A stretch of DNA of 40,652 nt from Nemertoderma westbladi (taxonomy: Eukaryota > Xenacoelomorpha > Nemertodermatida > Nemertodermatidae). Shown in pieces: positions 9,124-17,585 of this stretch. The first letter of the stretch is position 1, and each line of letters starts with the position of its first letter. The translations under genes were made by a program, and so were the position numbers. The notes under the pieces are model-generated. The model worked only from the letters and a program-made list of their open reading frames with translations, did not search any database and had not been told where the DNA came from. The stretch lies in the NCBI GenBank assembly GCA_032718475.1, contig JAUCBJ010005250.1, forward strand, positions 1 through 40,652, read 5' to 3'.

Positions 9124-11028
9124 ATGAGCCTTTTAGTTCTTGTAATATTTCGCAATTTTTTAGTGGTATGGATTGTATTGTTTTTATGGTTTCTTCATTG
9201 TTCGTTCGCTAAAGACACAAATTTTAGTAAACTTTTCAATGACCCTGAATTTGCTGAGGAGTGGTTGGTTCAGTATAACGAAGAAGCTCCGTACAACGCC
9301 CGTATTGAATCATTAGCGACATGGAATTATTTCACTAATATTACTGACTCCAACGCTATTGTTTATAGGCACGTGAGGGGTAATATATCCATGGTAAGTG
9401 AAGTGTGGGAGAGAGAGGCAATGAGGTTCGACACAAGCAACTTTAGTGATACCGCAATCATTCGCCAACTGAAACTAATTACCTTGGGGAGCACGCTACC
9501 TGATCCAGACACCATCGCCTCATTGACCTCTGTTGGTGCTCAGATGACTTCGATTTATAGTAAATCCAGAGTTTGCGACGCTAAAAACACATCATGTCTT
9601 CCTTTAGATCCAGATATTCTCCACATAATGGCTACGTCCCGAGACGATAATGAGTTGCTTTATTATTGGAAAGGTTTCAGAGACGAGGTTGGACCAGCTA
9701 TTAAACCGCTTTACGTTGAGTTTGTTGAGTTGTTAGATAACACCGGTGATTATTCCGATATGGGTGAGGCGTGGAGGTCCGCATACGAAATGGAAGACGG
9801 TGACTTCTTAAATGAGGTTAACAACCTCTGGGGAGAGATCCGACCACTGTACGAGCAGCTCCACGCTTACGTTCGGCACAAGTTGAGACTGACTTACGGT
9901 GCTGGGATCGTGGACGCATCGGACGGTTTGATTCCGGCTCATCTCCTTGGCAACATGTGGGCCCAGAAGTGGGATGGCGTGTACGATATAGTCGCTCCTT
10001 ACCCGGAGGTCGCTACTCCGGACGTATCTTCCGAGTTACAACGTCGGAACTACACTGTCGTGGACCTCTTCCGATTGGCCGATGAGTTCTACCAGGGTTT
10101 AGGATTTCCTGCCATGCCGGATTCATTTTGGTCTCTTAGTGTTCTAGAACGACCGGCGGATGGGCGTGAAATAGTCTGTCACCCTTCGGCCTTCAACATG
10201 CACAACAAAGACGACGTTCGTATCAAGATGTGCGGTGACGTCTCCATGTACACTCTGCTAACTGCGCACCACGAGATGGGTCATTGTCATTATTATCTCG
10301 CCTACCAGGGCGGCTCTGTACACACTCATCAACTTCCTTTCGTTTATCAAACAGGCGCCAATCCCGCCTTCCATGAGGCCATCGGTGACACCATCTCTAT
10401 TTCCGTAGTCACCCCTGATCACCTTCGTTCTATTGGTCTATTCAACTATTCCTCCACCGAGGACTCGTATATAGAAAAGGTTGCAATAAATTTCCTACTT
10501 AGACAGGCTCTTCAAAAACTCGCCTTCCTGCCTTTTGGTCTACTAGTGGACCAATGGCGATGGGATGTGTTTAGCGGTAGCGTAGGTCCCGAATCCTACA
10601 ACTCCCATTGGTGGACGCTGAGGGCGTACTATCAGGGCCTTAAATCTCCTGTACCACGTGACCCCGGGGACTTTGATGCGGGGGCCAAGTATCACGTGGC
10701 GGCCAACGTACCGTATATTCGCTACTTCTTCAGTCATCTACTTCAGTTTCAGTTCCATAAGACTCTCTGTGGGGCCGCCAATCACGACGGGCCGTTGTAT
10801 CGTTGCGATGTGAACGGGAGCCGGGACGCAGGGTCCATGTTGCGTCACATGTTGACCAAAGGGAGTAGCGAACCTTGGCCGTCGGTCCTCGAGTCATTTA
10901 CGGGTTCCAGTCGAGTGACCACGGGCGGACTCATCGACTACTTCAATCCGCTTTTTAATTGGCTGACAAATTATAATCGACAATGGGGAGATGTTGGTTG
11001 GGATGACGGATTCTCCTATAAACGCTAA
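9124..11028 (+). CDS. ACE: Angiotensin-converting enzyme-like M2 metallopeptidase, intronless
   Basis: This 634-residue single-domain enzyme belongs to peptidase family M2, whose members are secreted or membrane zinc dipeptidyl-carboxypeptidases that trim small peptides. I start at ATG 9124 because the frame upstream has no ATG and residues 1-29 then form a good signal peptide (hydrophobic stretch ending HCSFA). Visible family features are PAHLLGNMWAQ, the zinc motif HEMGH (His383, Glu384, His387), the third zinc ligand in NPAFHEAIGD (Glu418), LVDQWRWDVF, and KYHVAANVPYIRYF with the substrate/transition-state His524 and Tyr534 plus the chloride-type Arg533. The spacing from HEMGH to the ligand Glu is seven residues longer than in human ACE. 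There is no C-terminal membrane anchor, so it is probably secreted. Asn-glycosylation sequons occur (NIT, NIS, NFS, NTS). The whole gene is one exon, unlike vertebrate ACE genes. A possible AATAAA lies at 11439. Its neighbours are unrelated. Confidence 0.96.
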   Translation: MSLLVLVIFRNFLVVWIVLFLWFLHCSFAKDTNFSKLFNDPEFAEEWLVQYNEEAPYNARIESLATWNYFTNITDSNAIVYRHVRGNISMVSEVWEREAMRFDTSNFSDTAIIRQLKLITLGSTLPDPDTIASLTSVGAQMTSIYSKSRVCDAKNTSCLPLDPDILHIMATSRDDNELLYYWKGFRDEVGPAIKPLYVEFVELLDNTGDYSDMGEAWRSAYEMEDGDFLNEVNNLWGEIRPLYEQLHAYVRHKLRLTYGAGIVDASDGLIPAHLLGNMWAQKWDGVYDIVAPYPEVATPDVSSELQRRNYTVVDLFRLADEFYQGLGFPAMPDSFWSLSVLERPADGREIVCHPSAFNMHNKDDVRIKMCGDVSMYTLLTAHHEMGHCHYYLAYQGGSVHTHQLPFVYQTGANPAFHEAIGDTISISVVTPDHLRSIGLFNYSSTEDSYIEKVAINFLLRQALQKLAFLPFGLLVDQWRWDVFSGSVGPESYNSHWWTLRAYYQGLKSPVPRDPGDFDAGAKYHVAANVPYIRYFFSHLLQFQFHKTLCGAANHDGPLYRCDVNGSRDAGSMLRHMLTKGSSEPWPSVLESFTGSSRVTTGGLIDYFNPLFNWLTNYNRQWGDVGWDDGFSYKR

Positions 11029-11749
11029 TTGTGTTCCCGTTACCCCCCCCCCCCCCACCACCCGACAATTCCTATTACTCCCCCACCCTCACCATTTATA
11101 TTATTTTATTAAAACTCCTTTCCCTCAATTGGTAACAACATCGTATATTGCTTTGGTTAGGAAAACGCATCTCTGTACCTGCTTCTATCCCTCAATTGGT
11201 AATAACATAGTTAGAAAATTAATCCCTCAATTGGTAATAACATAGTTTACAGTAGTATAGTTATTAATAACATAAAAATATATAATAACAGTACTTTACA
11301 CAATTTACTTTACACAACACAAACAATACTTACAGTAATTTACAAAATTAATTGTAAAAGTGTATGGGGGGGGGGGGGGGGGGGGGGGGGGGGGTGTAAC
11401 AGCACGGTTTATGGAGTTTCACTTTTATTTGACTTCCGAATAAAATGTTTGTTGCTGTTGAATTTTTAGTTTTGATTTCAATTTCATTGTAACATATTCC
11501 ATTACCTAACATAAACGTGTCTCATTTTCCTTATTCATTCAATCGCAAATGTTTGACTTTAATATCGTCGCATTCTCGTATTAGTTACTAATGGCCCTTA
11601 ATGTTTTTGGTGATCTTTACTTTTTGCTACTATTACACTAAAATTCCTGTCAAGTTTTATCCAATCAAATGCAAGATAAATAAAAAAGTACCCACAGTTC
11701 TTCTCTCTGAATTATGTTTTTATTTGTAATGCTGTTTATCGTAGATTAG
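11029..11749. other. ACE 3' flank
   Basis: It holds a short C-run, three copies of CCCTCAATTGGTAA-containing sequence (near 11125, 11190 and 11223), the 29-base G run, and a candidate poly(A) signal AATAAA at 11439-11444. No other gene is seen. Confidence 0.6.
11366..11394. repeat. Poly(G) run of 29 downstream of the ACE-like gene
   Basis: An uninterrupted G tract lies about 340 bp after the ACE stop codon, possibly within the 3' UTR if the AATAAA at 11439 is used. Confidence 0.95.
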
Positions 11750-11818
11750 AGTAGTAATGGTTTACCCTATTTCTGCGACAATTGGACCAACTTCACACCT
11801 TGGGTGTTAAGTAGGTCA

Positions 11819-11880
11819 TTAATTAATTAATCAATTAATTAATTGGTCGATTAAACAATTAATTAATTGTTTAATCAATC
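11819..11880. repeat. AT-rich nested palindrome near the outer end of the left arm
   Basis: ATTAATTAATTAATCAATTA followed by a self-complementary GATTAAACAATTAATT...GTTTAATC stretch can fold on itself independently of the other arm. The mirrored copy is at about 17020-17082. Such hairpins at the tips of inverted-repeat elements can serve as recombination or transposase-recognition structures; that role is inference. Confidence 0.7.
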
Positions 11881-12953
11881 GATTTGTATCAAATAATGTT
11901 GCCAAAGGCAATTTAATTTGACACAAATCAATCAGATAGGGGACGCGCGATGAATAAATTGTACTACAGCAAACGAAATATACAATACAATAGGCACTGT
12001 GCAATACAATATACAGTACATTTGTATTATTTTTGCCATACAATAGGTAAAGGTAGAATTAAATAAAAAGACACAATCGAGACCCAAAACATAAATATAC
12101 CCTCTCACAAAATAAAGTGGCCCCAGTTTGGCCCCGAGTCATCCCTCAATAATCTGCGGCTGCTCGGGCTCTTATTAACCGTAGCATGACTAACCCAATC
12201 ATCAATGCGTGAATGGGGCCTGCGTGAATGGGGCATGCGATAGAGCTTAAATTATTCAAACCTATAGCTTCGTTATTAATCAATTCATCCAAGAAATTAG
12301 AATAAACATCTGGTATGGCATTAGTTTGCATTCTTTCGCATTGTATTGCGAAGCAGTCCACGCGCGTCTAACCGCACATAATTAAATAAGGCCCTCATTT
12401 AATACATAAGTTATATACAGTTTATCTTAAATTTATTGAATTTGTTTTTATTTACAACCCGAATTGTTCTACCATATTATAATTTATGTTTTATTATAAC
12501 AAGCTATACCCTGTTAATCTTTATTAATTTTATTTGTACTGAGGTTTTCGAGGGCGCTGTTTCCAATGGTCCTACTCCCAAAACGATGTAACCTACTGTA
12601 TAATTAATTACTTAAGTCTGCGAGGTATGCGTAAGTAACAAATCTCGTTTACCAGTTTTCATTAAAAACTATGAAGCTATATTGCTTAAGAGTTCTGAGG
12701 GGCGAGCCATGAGGCAAGGTGTTTGATACTTTTTAGATATATTATTACTTAATTTTGACCCCCCAGTCGGTATCTATTACAATATAGGCTATATCTTTTT
12801 GCGGAGTAACAGAGTAGTCTGAAGATCCGAGTCTGCTGCTAGAGGGTGAAATGTCTCAAAGTGAAAATCATACAGTAGCTATGAATTGGTTGCTAGGCAA
12901 TAATACTACATTTTGTATAGTTAGACCTATTGCCGATCGAACAAAAACTGCCC

Positions 12954-13027
12954 TGGTCCATGTGAGGATCGAACCCACGACCTATTGGAGATGTGATTTC
13001 AAAGCAACCACTACACCAAGGTGGAAC
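12954..13027 (-). tRNA. tRNA-like sequence in the left arm (degenerate or SINE-type)
   Basis: Read on the - strand it has an A-box-like TGGTGTAGTGGT, a B box GGTTCGATCC spaced as in a tRNA, a T stem GTGGG/CTCAC closing a TTCGATC loop, and an acceptor stem in which five of seven pairs form. I cannot form a good D stem or anticodon stem, so I call it a tRNA-derived relic or internal Pol III promoter and do not claim a functional tRNA. The duplicate is in the right arm. Confidence 0.45.
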
Positions 13028-13096
13028 AGTAACGTTCGAATTTGTTCGTTAACGTTCGAATTTGTAAGACTCTGATTTAAGACCTGAGGCACTCCC

Positions 13097-13611
13097 CACA
13101 GCCACAGCCACAACCACAACCACAGCCACAGCCACAGCCACAACCACAGCCACAGCCACAGCCACAGCCACAGCCACAGCCACAGCCACAGCCACAACCA
13201 CAACCACAGCCACAACCACAACCACAACCACAACCACAGCCACAACCACAGCCACAGCCACAGCCACAGCCACAACCACAGCCACAGCCACAACCACAGC
13301 CACACCACAGCCACAACCACAGCCACAGCCACAGCCACAACCCAGCCACAGCCACAGCCACAGCCACAGCCACAGCCACAACCACAGCCACAGCCACAAG
13401 CCACAGCCACAGCCACAGCCACAGCCACAGCCACAGCCACAGCCACAGCCACAGCCACAGCCACAACCACAGCCACAGCCACAGCCACACCACAGCCACA
13501 ACCACACCACAGCCACAGCCACAGCCACAACCACAGCCACAGCCACAGACCACAGCCACAACCACAGCCACAACCACAGCCACAACCACAGCCACAACCA
13601 CAACCACAGCC
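13097..13611 (-). repeat. 6-bp (CCACAG/CCACAA)n satellite, left arm
   Basis: About 85 hexamers alternate CCACAG and CCACAA, with occasional slips of one or more bases. Read on the - strand this gives open frames of Cys-Gly, Ala-Val or Leu-Trp dipeptides, which I do not consider real proteins. The array interrupts what is otherwise near-perfect arm symmetry in length. Confidence 0.9.
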
Positions 13612-13715
13612 TCACCTTCACCCACTTTATTGTTAAATACGCCTGAGAAAAATTCAAGAAACATCTGGTTTACAATAGATTATTCTTTTTTCACAACTCC
13701 ATTCTAGCCTCCCTC

Positions 13716-13723
13716 TATAAAAG
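13716..13723 (+). promoter_or_regulatory. TATA box facing the foldback core (left arm)
   Basis: TATAAAAG lies just inside the inner end of the left arm, 240 bp upstream of ATG 13957 and followed about 30 bp later by CTCATTC, which could serve as an initiator. It would drive the zinc-finger/acidic ORF. Because it lies in the inverted repeat, the identical box exists in the right arm facing left. Confidence 0.55.
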
Positions 13724-13768
13724 CCCCCATTCACCGCATTCTCATTCATTCTCTAATTTTTATTTTTA

Positions 13769-13958
13769 AAAGTTTTATTTATTTTCATAAAAGTTCTATT
13801 TATTTAAAATTTTGTAAAATCATTCAGCGAAAATTCATAATATCAATTGACATTGCTATATAATGCTTTTATTTATTTTCATAAAAGTTTTATTTATTTA
13901 AAATTTTGTAAAATCATTCAGCGAAAATTCATAATATCAATTGACATTGCTATATAAT
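13769..13958 (+). repeat. 94-bp direct duplication in the 5' leader of the core ORF
   Basis: Two copies of a segment ending GACATTGCTATATAATGC lie side by side with a 94-bp period. The second copy supplies the ATG used at 13957. The first copy has the equivalent ATG at 13863, out of frame with the ORF or soon stopped. The duplication is therefore likely secondary, and it leaves an upstream ATG in the leader. Confidence 0.75.
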
Positions 13959-14745
13959 GCCTAGCTATGAAAGATGTTTGGTTTGTAATAAAGAAATGAG
14001 ACGAGACAGTATATCCCGTCATATGAGTATACATAGAAAGGAAGGTGTAATGGAACCATTACCAAAGAAATTAAAAAATAATGATGATATTTTTAGTGAA
14101 GAAGAAAACAAAAAGAGAGTTGAGAGTGATTTTCTAGAGATTAAACAAATGATGAAACATAAATTCGAGAAAATCATGAATATTTTGAAGAATATACAGA
14201 AACAGCCACATAGTGAAAAGGACGATGAGAGTGAGGAAGAGAATAAATCAGAGGAAAGTGAGAATGATGAAACGGAGAGTGAGATAGAGAAAGAAGAAAA
14301 TGAGAGTGGTGGTGAAGAAAATGAGAGCGAGAAAGAAGTCGAGGAACATGAAAGTGGTGAGGATAATGACTCAGATAATGAGGAGATATTAAGACATGTA
14401 TTAGGAAATAAAAATAAATTGCAGAAGATAATTAGACAATTGAATGAAATGCAGAAACATTCGCATAAGGAGAGTGATAATGATGGAAATGAGAGTGATG
14501 GGGATGAATCGGAGGAGAGTAGCGATGACAGTGAGGAAGAATCAGAGGAGAGTAGCGATGACAGTGAGGAAGAATCAGAGGAGAGTAGCGATGACAGTGA
14601 GGAAGCATCAGAGGAGAATGACAATGAAAATGGACAGAGAATCAGAGTAGGGAATGGAAAAGTTATATCTCCAGCAACTGTTGTATATCCTAGGATTATG
14701 AACAGTAACAGTCGTACAGTTAATGTGAGACAGTGCAGAAGATAA
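13957..14745 (+). CDS. C2H2 zinc-finger / acidic coiled protein of the foldback core
   Basis: The 262-residue protein is not one I recognise. Residues 7-26 form a single zinc finger, C-x2-C-x11-H-x3-H (CLVCNKEMRRDSISRHMSIH). There follows a basic patch (PLPKKLKN), a lysine/methionine-rich helix (residues about 50-85), and then a long Glu/Ser/Asp-rich region with three near-perfect copies of an 11-residue unit (SEESSDDSEEE) around 14517-14610. The C-terminus turns basic and neutral. The zinc finger suggests DNA or protein binding, and the acidic tail resembles chromatin- or histone-binding regions; both are inference. A TATA box lies 240 bp upstream. The last codons overlap a 31-bp segment duplicated from inside the gene, so the present C-terminus may be a rearrangement product. 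Confidence 0.7.
   Translation: MPSYERCLVCNKEMRRDSISRHMSIHRKEGVMEPLPKKLKNNDDIFSEEENKKRVESDFLEIKQMMKHKFEKIMNILKNIQKQPHSEKDDESEEENKSEESENDETESEIEKEENESGGEENESEKEVEEHESGEDNDSDNEEILRHVLGNKNKLQKIIRQLNEMQKHSHKESDNDGNESDGDESEESSDDSEEESEESSDDSEEESEESSDDSEEASEENDNENGQRIRVGNGKVISPATVVYPRIMNSNSRTVNVRQCRR
14421..14451 (+). repeat. 31-bp segment duplicated at the end of the ORF (internal copy)
   Basis: A segment beginning GCAGAAGATAATTAGACAAT inside the acidic ORF recurs exactly at 14735-14765. Here it is read in frame as a helix (QKIIRQLNEM). At the second site it is in another frame and contributes the stop codon. Confidence 0.85.
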
Positions 14746-14765
14746 TTAGACAATTGAATGAAATG
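14735..14765 (+). repeat. 31-bp segment, copy spanning the stop codon
   Basis: This is an exact copy of 14421-14451. In the frame of the ORF it reads CRR-stop, so the current C-terminus is set by this duplicated piece. This looks like a template-switch or deletion junction in an element that was once longer. Confidence 0.85.
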
Positions 14766-15044
14766 TTACAATGTGTTATAACTTATGTGTTACAATGTGT
14801 TATATCTTAAATGTTACTCTGCTATATGTATATGTATATGTGTTATGTTATAAATATATATTTCAATGTTGCTATATTAAAAATATGAAAATAGTCGACT
14901 ATATTTCATTTTTCTTTTTCAACTTTGGATAAATAATATAGGGGTTAAACAAAGAACATCAAAACAGTTAAACAGTTACATTTAACATTTAGACAGTAAA
15001 CAGTAACAGTAAACATTTACATGACCAGTTGCGGTGAATGGGGG

Positions 15045-15052
15045 CTTTTATA
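15045..15052 (-). promoter_or_regulatory. Mirror TATA box facing the core (right arm)
   Basis: CTTTTATA on the + strand is TATAAAAG on the - strand. It would transcribe the core in antisense to the zinc-finger ORF, where only a Ser-rich shadow frame exists. Confidence 0.4.
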
Positions 15053-15152
15053 GAGGGAGGCTAGAATGGAGTTGTGAAAAAAGAATAATCTATTGTAAAC
15101 CAGATGTTTCTTGAATTTTTCTCAGGCGTATTTAACAATAAAGTGGGTGAAG

Positions 15153-15800
15153 GTGAGGCTGTGGTCTGTGGTTGTGGCTGTGGTTGTGGCTGTGGTTGTG
15201 GCTGTGGTTGTGGCTGTGGCTGTGGTTGTGGCTGTGGCTGTGGCTGTGGTTGTGGCTGTGGCTGTGGGTGTGGTTGTGGTTGTGGCTGTGGCTGTGGCTG
15301 TGGTTGTGGCTGTGGTTGTGGCTGTGGCTGTGGCTGTGGCTGTGGTTGTGGCTGTGGCTGTGGCTGTGGTTGTGGCTGTGGCTGTGGCTGTGGCTGTGGC
15401 TGTGGTTGTGGCTGTGGCTGTGTGTGCTGTGGCTGTGGTTGTGGCTGTGGCTGTGGCTGTGGCTGTGGCTGTGGCTGTGGTGTGGTGTGGCTGTGGCTGT
15501 GGCTGTGGCTGTGGCTGTGGCTGTGGTGGCTGTGGTGTGGCTGTGGCTGTGGCTGTGGCTGTGGCTGTGGTGTGGCTGTGGCTGTGGCTGTGGCTGTGGC
15601 TGTGGCTGTGGTTGTGGCTGTGGTTGTGGCTGTGGCTGTGGTTGTGGCTGTGGCTGTGGCTGTGGCTGTGGCTGTGGTTGTGGCTGTGGTTGTGGCTGTG
15701 GTTGTGGCTGTGGTTGTGGCTGTGGCTGTGGCTGTGGCTGTGGCTGTGGCTGTGGTTGTGGCTGTGGCTGTGGCTGTGGTTGTGGTTGTGGCTGTGGCTG
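15153..15800 (+). repeat. 6-bp (GTGGCT/GTGGTT)n satellite, right arm
   Basis: This is the inverted counterpart of the left-arm satellite, longer by about 130 bp and with its own pattern of CT/TT variants and slips. The two satellites have evolved separately since the arms formed, while the unique sequence next to them has stayed the same. Confidence 0.9.
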
Positions 15801-15871
15801 TGGGGAGTGCCTCAGGTCTTAAATCAGAGTCTTACAAATTCGAACGTTAACGAACAAATTCGAACGTTACT

Positions 15872-15945
15872 GTTCCACCTTGGTGTAGTGGTTGCTTTGA
15901 AATCACATCTCCAATAGGTCGTGGGTTCGATCCTCACATGGACCA
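15872..15945 (+). tRNA. tRNA-like sequence in the right arm (degenerate or SINE-type)
   Basis: This is the mirror copy of 12954-13027 and appears identical. In both arms transcription from the A and B boxes would run outward, away from the element core. Confidence 0.45.
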
Positions 15946-17305
15946 GGGCAGTTTTTGTTCGATCGGCAATAGGTCTAACTATACAAAATGTAGTATTATT
16001 GCCTAGCAACCAATTCATAGCTACTGTATGATTTTCACTTTGAGACATTTCACCCTCTAGCAGCAGACTCGGATCTTCAGACTACTCTGTTACTCCGCAA
16101 AAAGATATAGCCTATATTGTAATAGATACCGACTGGGGGGTCAAAATTAAGTAATAATATATCTAAAAAGTATCAAACACCTTGCCTCATGGCTCGCCCC
16201 TCAGAACTCTTAAGCAATATAGCTTCATAGTTTTTAATGAAAACTGGTAAACGAGATTTGTTACTTACGCATACCTCGCAGACTTAAGTAATTAATTATA
16301 CAGTAGGTTACATCGTTTTGGGAGTAGGACCATTGGAAACAGCGCCCTCGAAAACCTCAGTACAAATAAAATTAATAAAGATTAACAGGGTATAGCTTGT
16401 TATAATAAAACATAAATTATAATATGGTAGAACAATTCGGGTTGTAAATAAAAACAAATTCAATAAATTTAAGATAAACTGTATATAACTTATGTATTAA
16501 ATGAGGGCCTTATTTAATTATGTGCGGTTAGACGCGCGTGGACTGCTTCGCAATACAATGCGAAAGAATGCAAACTAATGCCATACCAGATGTTTATTCT
16601 AATTTCTTGGATGAATTGATATAATAACGAAGCTGTGGGTTTGAATAATTTAAGCTCTATCGCAGGCCCCATTCACGCAGGCCCCATTCACGCATTGATG
16701 ATTGGGTTAGTCATGCTACGGTTAATAAGAGCCCGAGCAGCCACAGATTATTGAGGGATGACTCGGGGCCAAACTGGGCCCACTTTATTTTCGTGAAAGG
16801 GTATATTTATGTTTTGGGCCTCGATTGCGTCTTTATATTTAATTCTATCATTTCTATTGTACGGCAAAAATAATACAAATGTATTGTATATTGTAATGTA
16901 CAGTGCCTATTGTATTGTATATTTCATTTGTTATAGTACAATTTATTCATCTCGCGTCCCCCTATCTGATTGATTTGTATCAAATTAAATTGCCTTTGGC
17001 AACATTATTTGATACGAGTCGATTGATTAAACAATTAATTAATTGTTTAATCGACCAATTAATTAATTGATTAATTAATTAATGACCTACTTAACACCCA
17101 AGGTGTGAAGTGGGACTAAACTGTCGCCGAGAGTGGCATACTATTACTACTTACATATATACACACAAAACACAAAACATATATATAAGAAAATATATAG
17201 ATAACAATTACAAATTATGGTATGCCGGTACATTGATTGAACTTGAGGAAATATAACTCGACATAGAAAAACATGCAGCTGTAAATACCGCAAAAAAAAG
17301 ACAGC

Positions 17306-17379
17306 AAATCGGTAGAGATTAGAAAATCGGTAGAGATTAGCGAATCGGTAGAGATTAGCGAATCGGTAGAGATTAGCGA
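17306..17379. repeat. Short 18-bp tandem repeat near JIP exon 3
   Basis: Four copies of AATCGGTAGAGATTAGCG or a close variant lie 24 bp from the exon donor, between the foldback element and the exon. Confidence 0.9.
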
Positions 17380-17402
17380 TTCTATTAGAGCGTTCTACGA
17401 AC

Positions 17403-17585
17403 CTCGAGTTCCTTATTGAGTTGGAGAACCTCCCCCGATCTGTCTTCGATATCGGAGTCTATAAGACCCCCACCGGCGGTGCTGTGGAGATTGTTGTTAT
17501 GGTTGTAAAACACGGAAGCGCCGACAATATCACCGCCGTCTCGGGTTTTTCCGCCGGTTAAATTTACACCGGAAGCGCACCAAAT
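17403..17585 (-). CDS. MAPK8IP3: JIP3/JIP4 scaffold, exon 3 of 3 seen
   Basis: This 61-codon phase-0 exon on the - strand follows acceptor TGTTTCTTACAG (17586-17597). It opens IWCASGVNLTGGKTRDGG and continues DIVGASVFY, the conserved segment directly after ...MKLWCA in JIP3/SPAG9, just before the C-terminal WD40-like region. It ends in an acidic helix (SGEVLQLNKELE) that matches the family's LDKLDQELKE region. The donor is GAG|gttcgt. The next conserved block (VWICTST type) and the beta-propeller exons were not found to the left, where the foldback element, the ACE-like gene and the STAT exons lie. Confidence 0.93.

Larger units (their letters stand above)
11750..13738 (+). repeat. Left inverted arm of the foldback element
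   Basis: The outer end begins near GTAGTAATGG (11751) and the inner end is CATTCACCGCA at 13738. The sequence is mirrored by 15030-17151. Outer-end differences include bases around 11765-11790 and 11940-11980, which show that the arms have begun to diverge there, while the segment 12700-13090 appears identical in both. Apart from the tRNA-like segment and the satellite, I see no gene in it. Confidence 0.85.
11750..17151. mobile_element. Foldback-type element with about 2-kb inverted arms
   Basis: Two arms, 11750-13738 and 15030-17151, are reverse complements of each other. They are essentially identical over most inner parts and carry scattered differences and small indels toward the outer ends. 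The core 13739-15029 is single copy and holds one zinc-finger/acidic ORF. Each arm holds, from outside in: an ATTAATTAAT-rich palindrome, about 1 kb of AT-rich DNA without a convincing gene, a tRNA-like sequence, a 6-bp (CCACAG) satellite, and an inward-facing TATA box. Long inverted arms with internal tandem repeats are characteristic of Foldback-like DNA transposons (FB, Galileo types). No transposase is visible, so it would be non-autonomous. A clear target-site duplication was not found. Confidence 0.8.
15030..17151 (-). repeat. Right inverted arm of the foldback element
   Basis: This is the reverse complement of 11750-13738, about 130 bp longer. Most of the extra length is in its (GTGGCT/GTGGTT)n satellite. 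The small ORF present at 12146-12361 in the left arm is broken by a stop in this arm, which argues that the arms do not encode that protein. Confidence 0.85.

Noticed and set aside
10543-10737. Antisense ORF inside the ACE-like gene
   Set aside because: It is a shadow of the M2 peptidase coding sequence.
12146-12361. 71-codon ORF in the left arm
   Set aside because: The mirror sequence in the right arm has an early stop, and the peptide has no family features.
12851-13075. 74-codon ORF present in both arms (mirror 15824-16048)
   Set aside because: It overlaps the tRNA-like segment and is preserved only because the arms are identical. There is no recognisable domain.
12982-13664. Cys-Gly, Ala-Val and Leu-Trp repeat ORFs in the left arm, with mirror ORFs at 15104-15917
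   Set aside because: A hexamer satellite gives dipeptide repeats in every frame. All three frames are open and slip at random, so there is no selection for one frame.
14019-14753. Ser-rich antisense ORF in the foldback core
   Set aside because: It is the complement of the Glu/Ser-codon-rich sense gene, which has the zinc finger and a better start.
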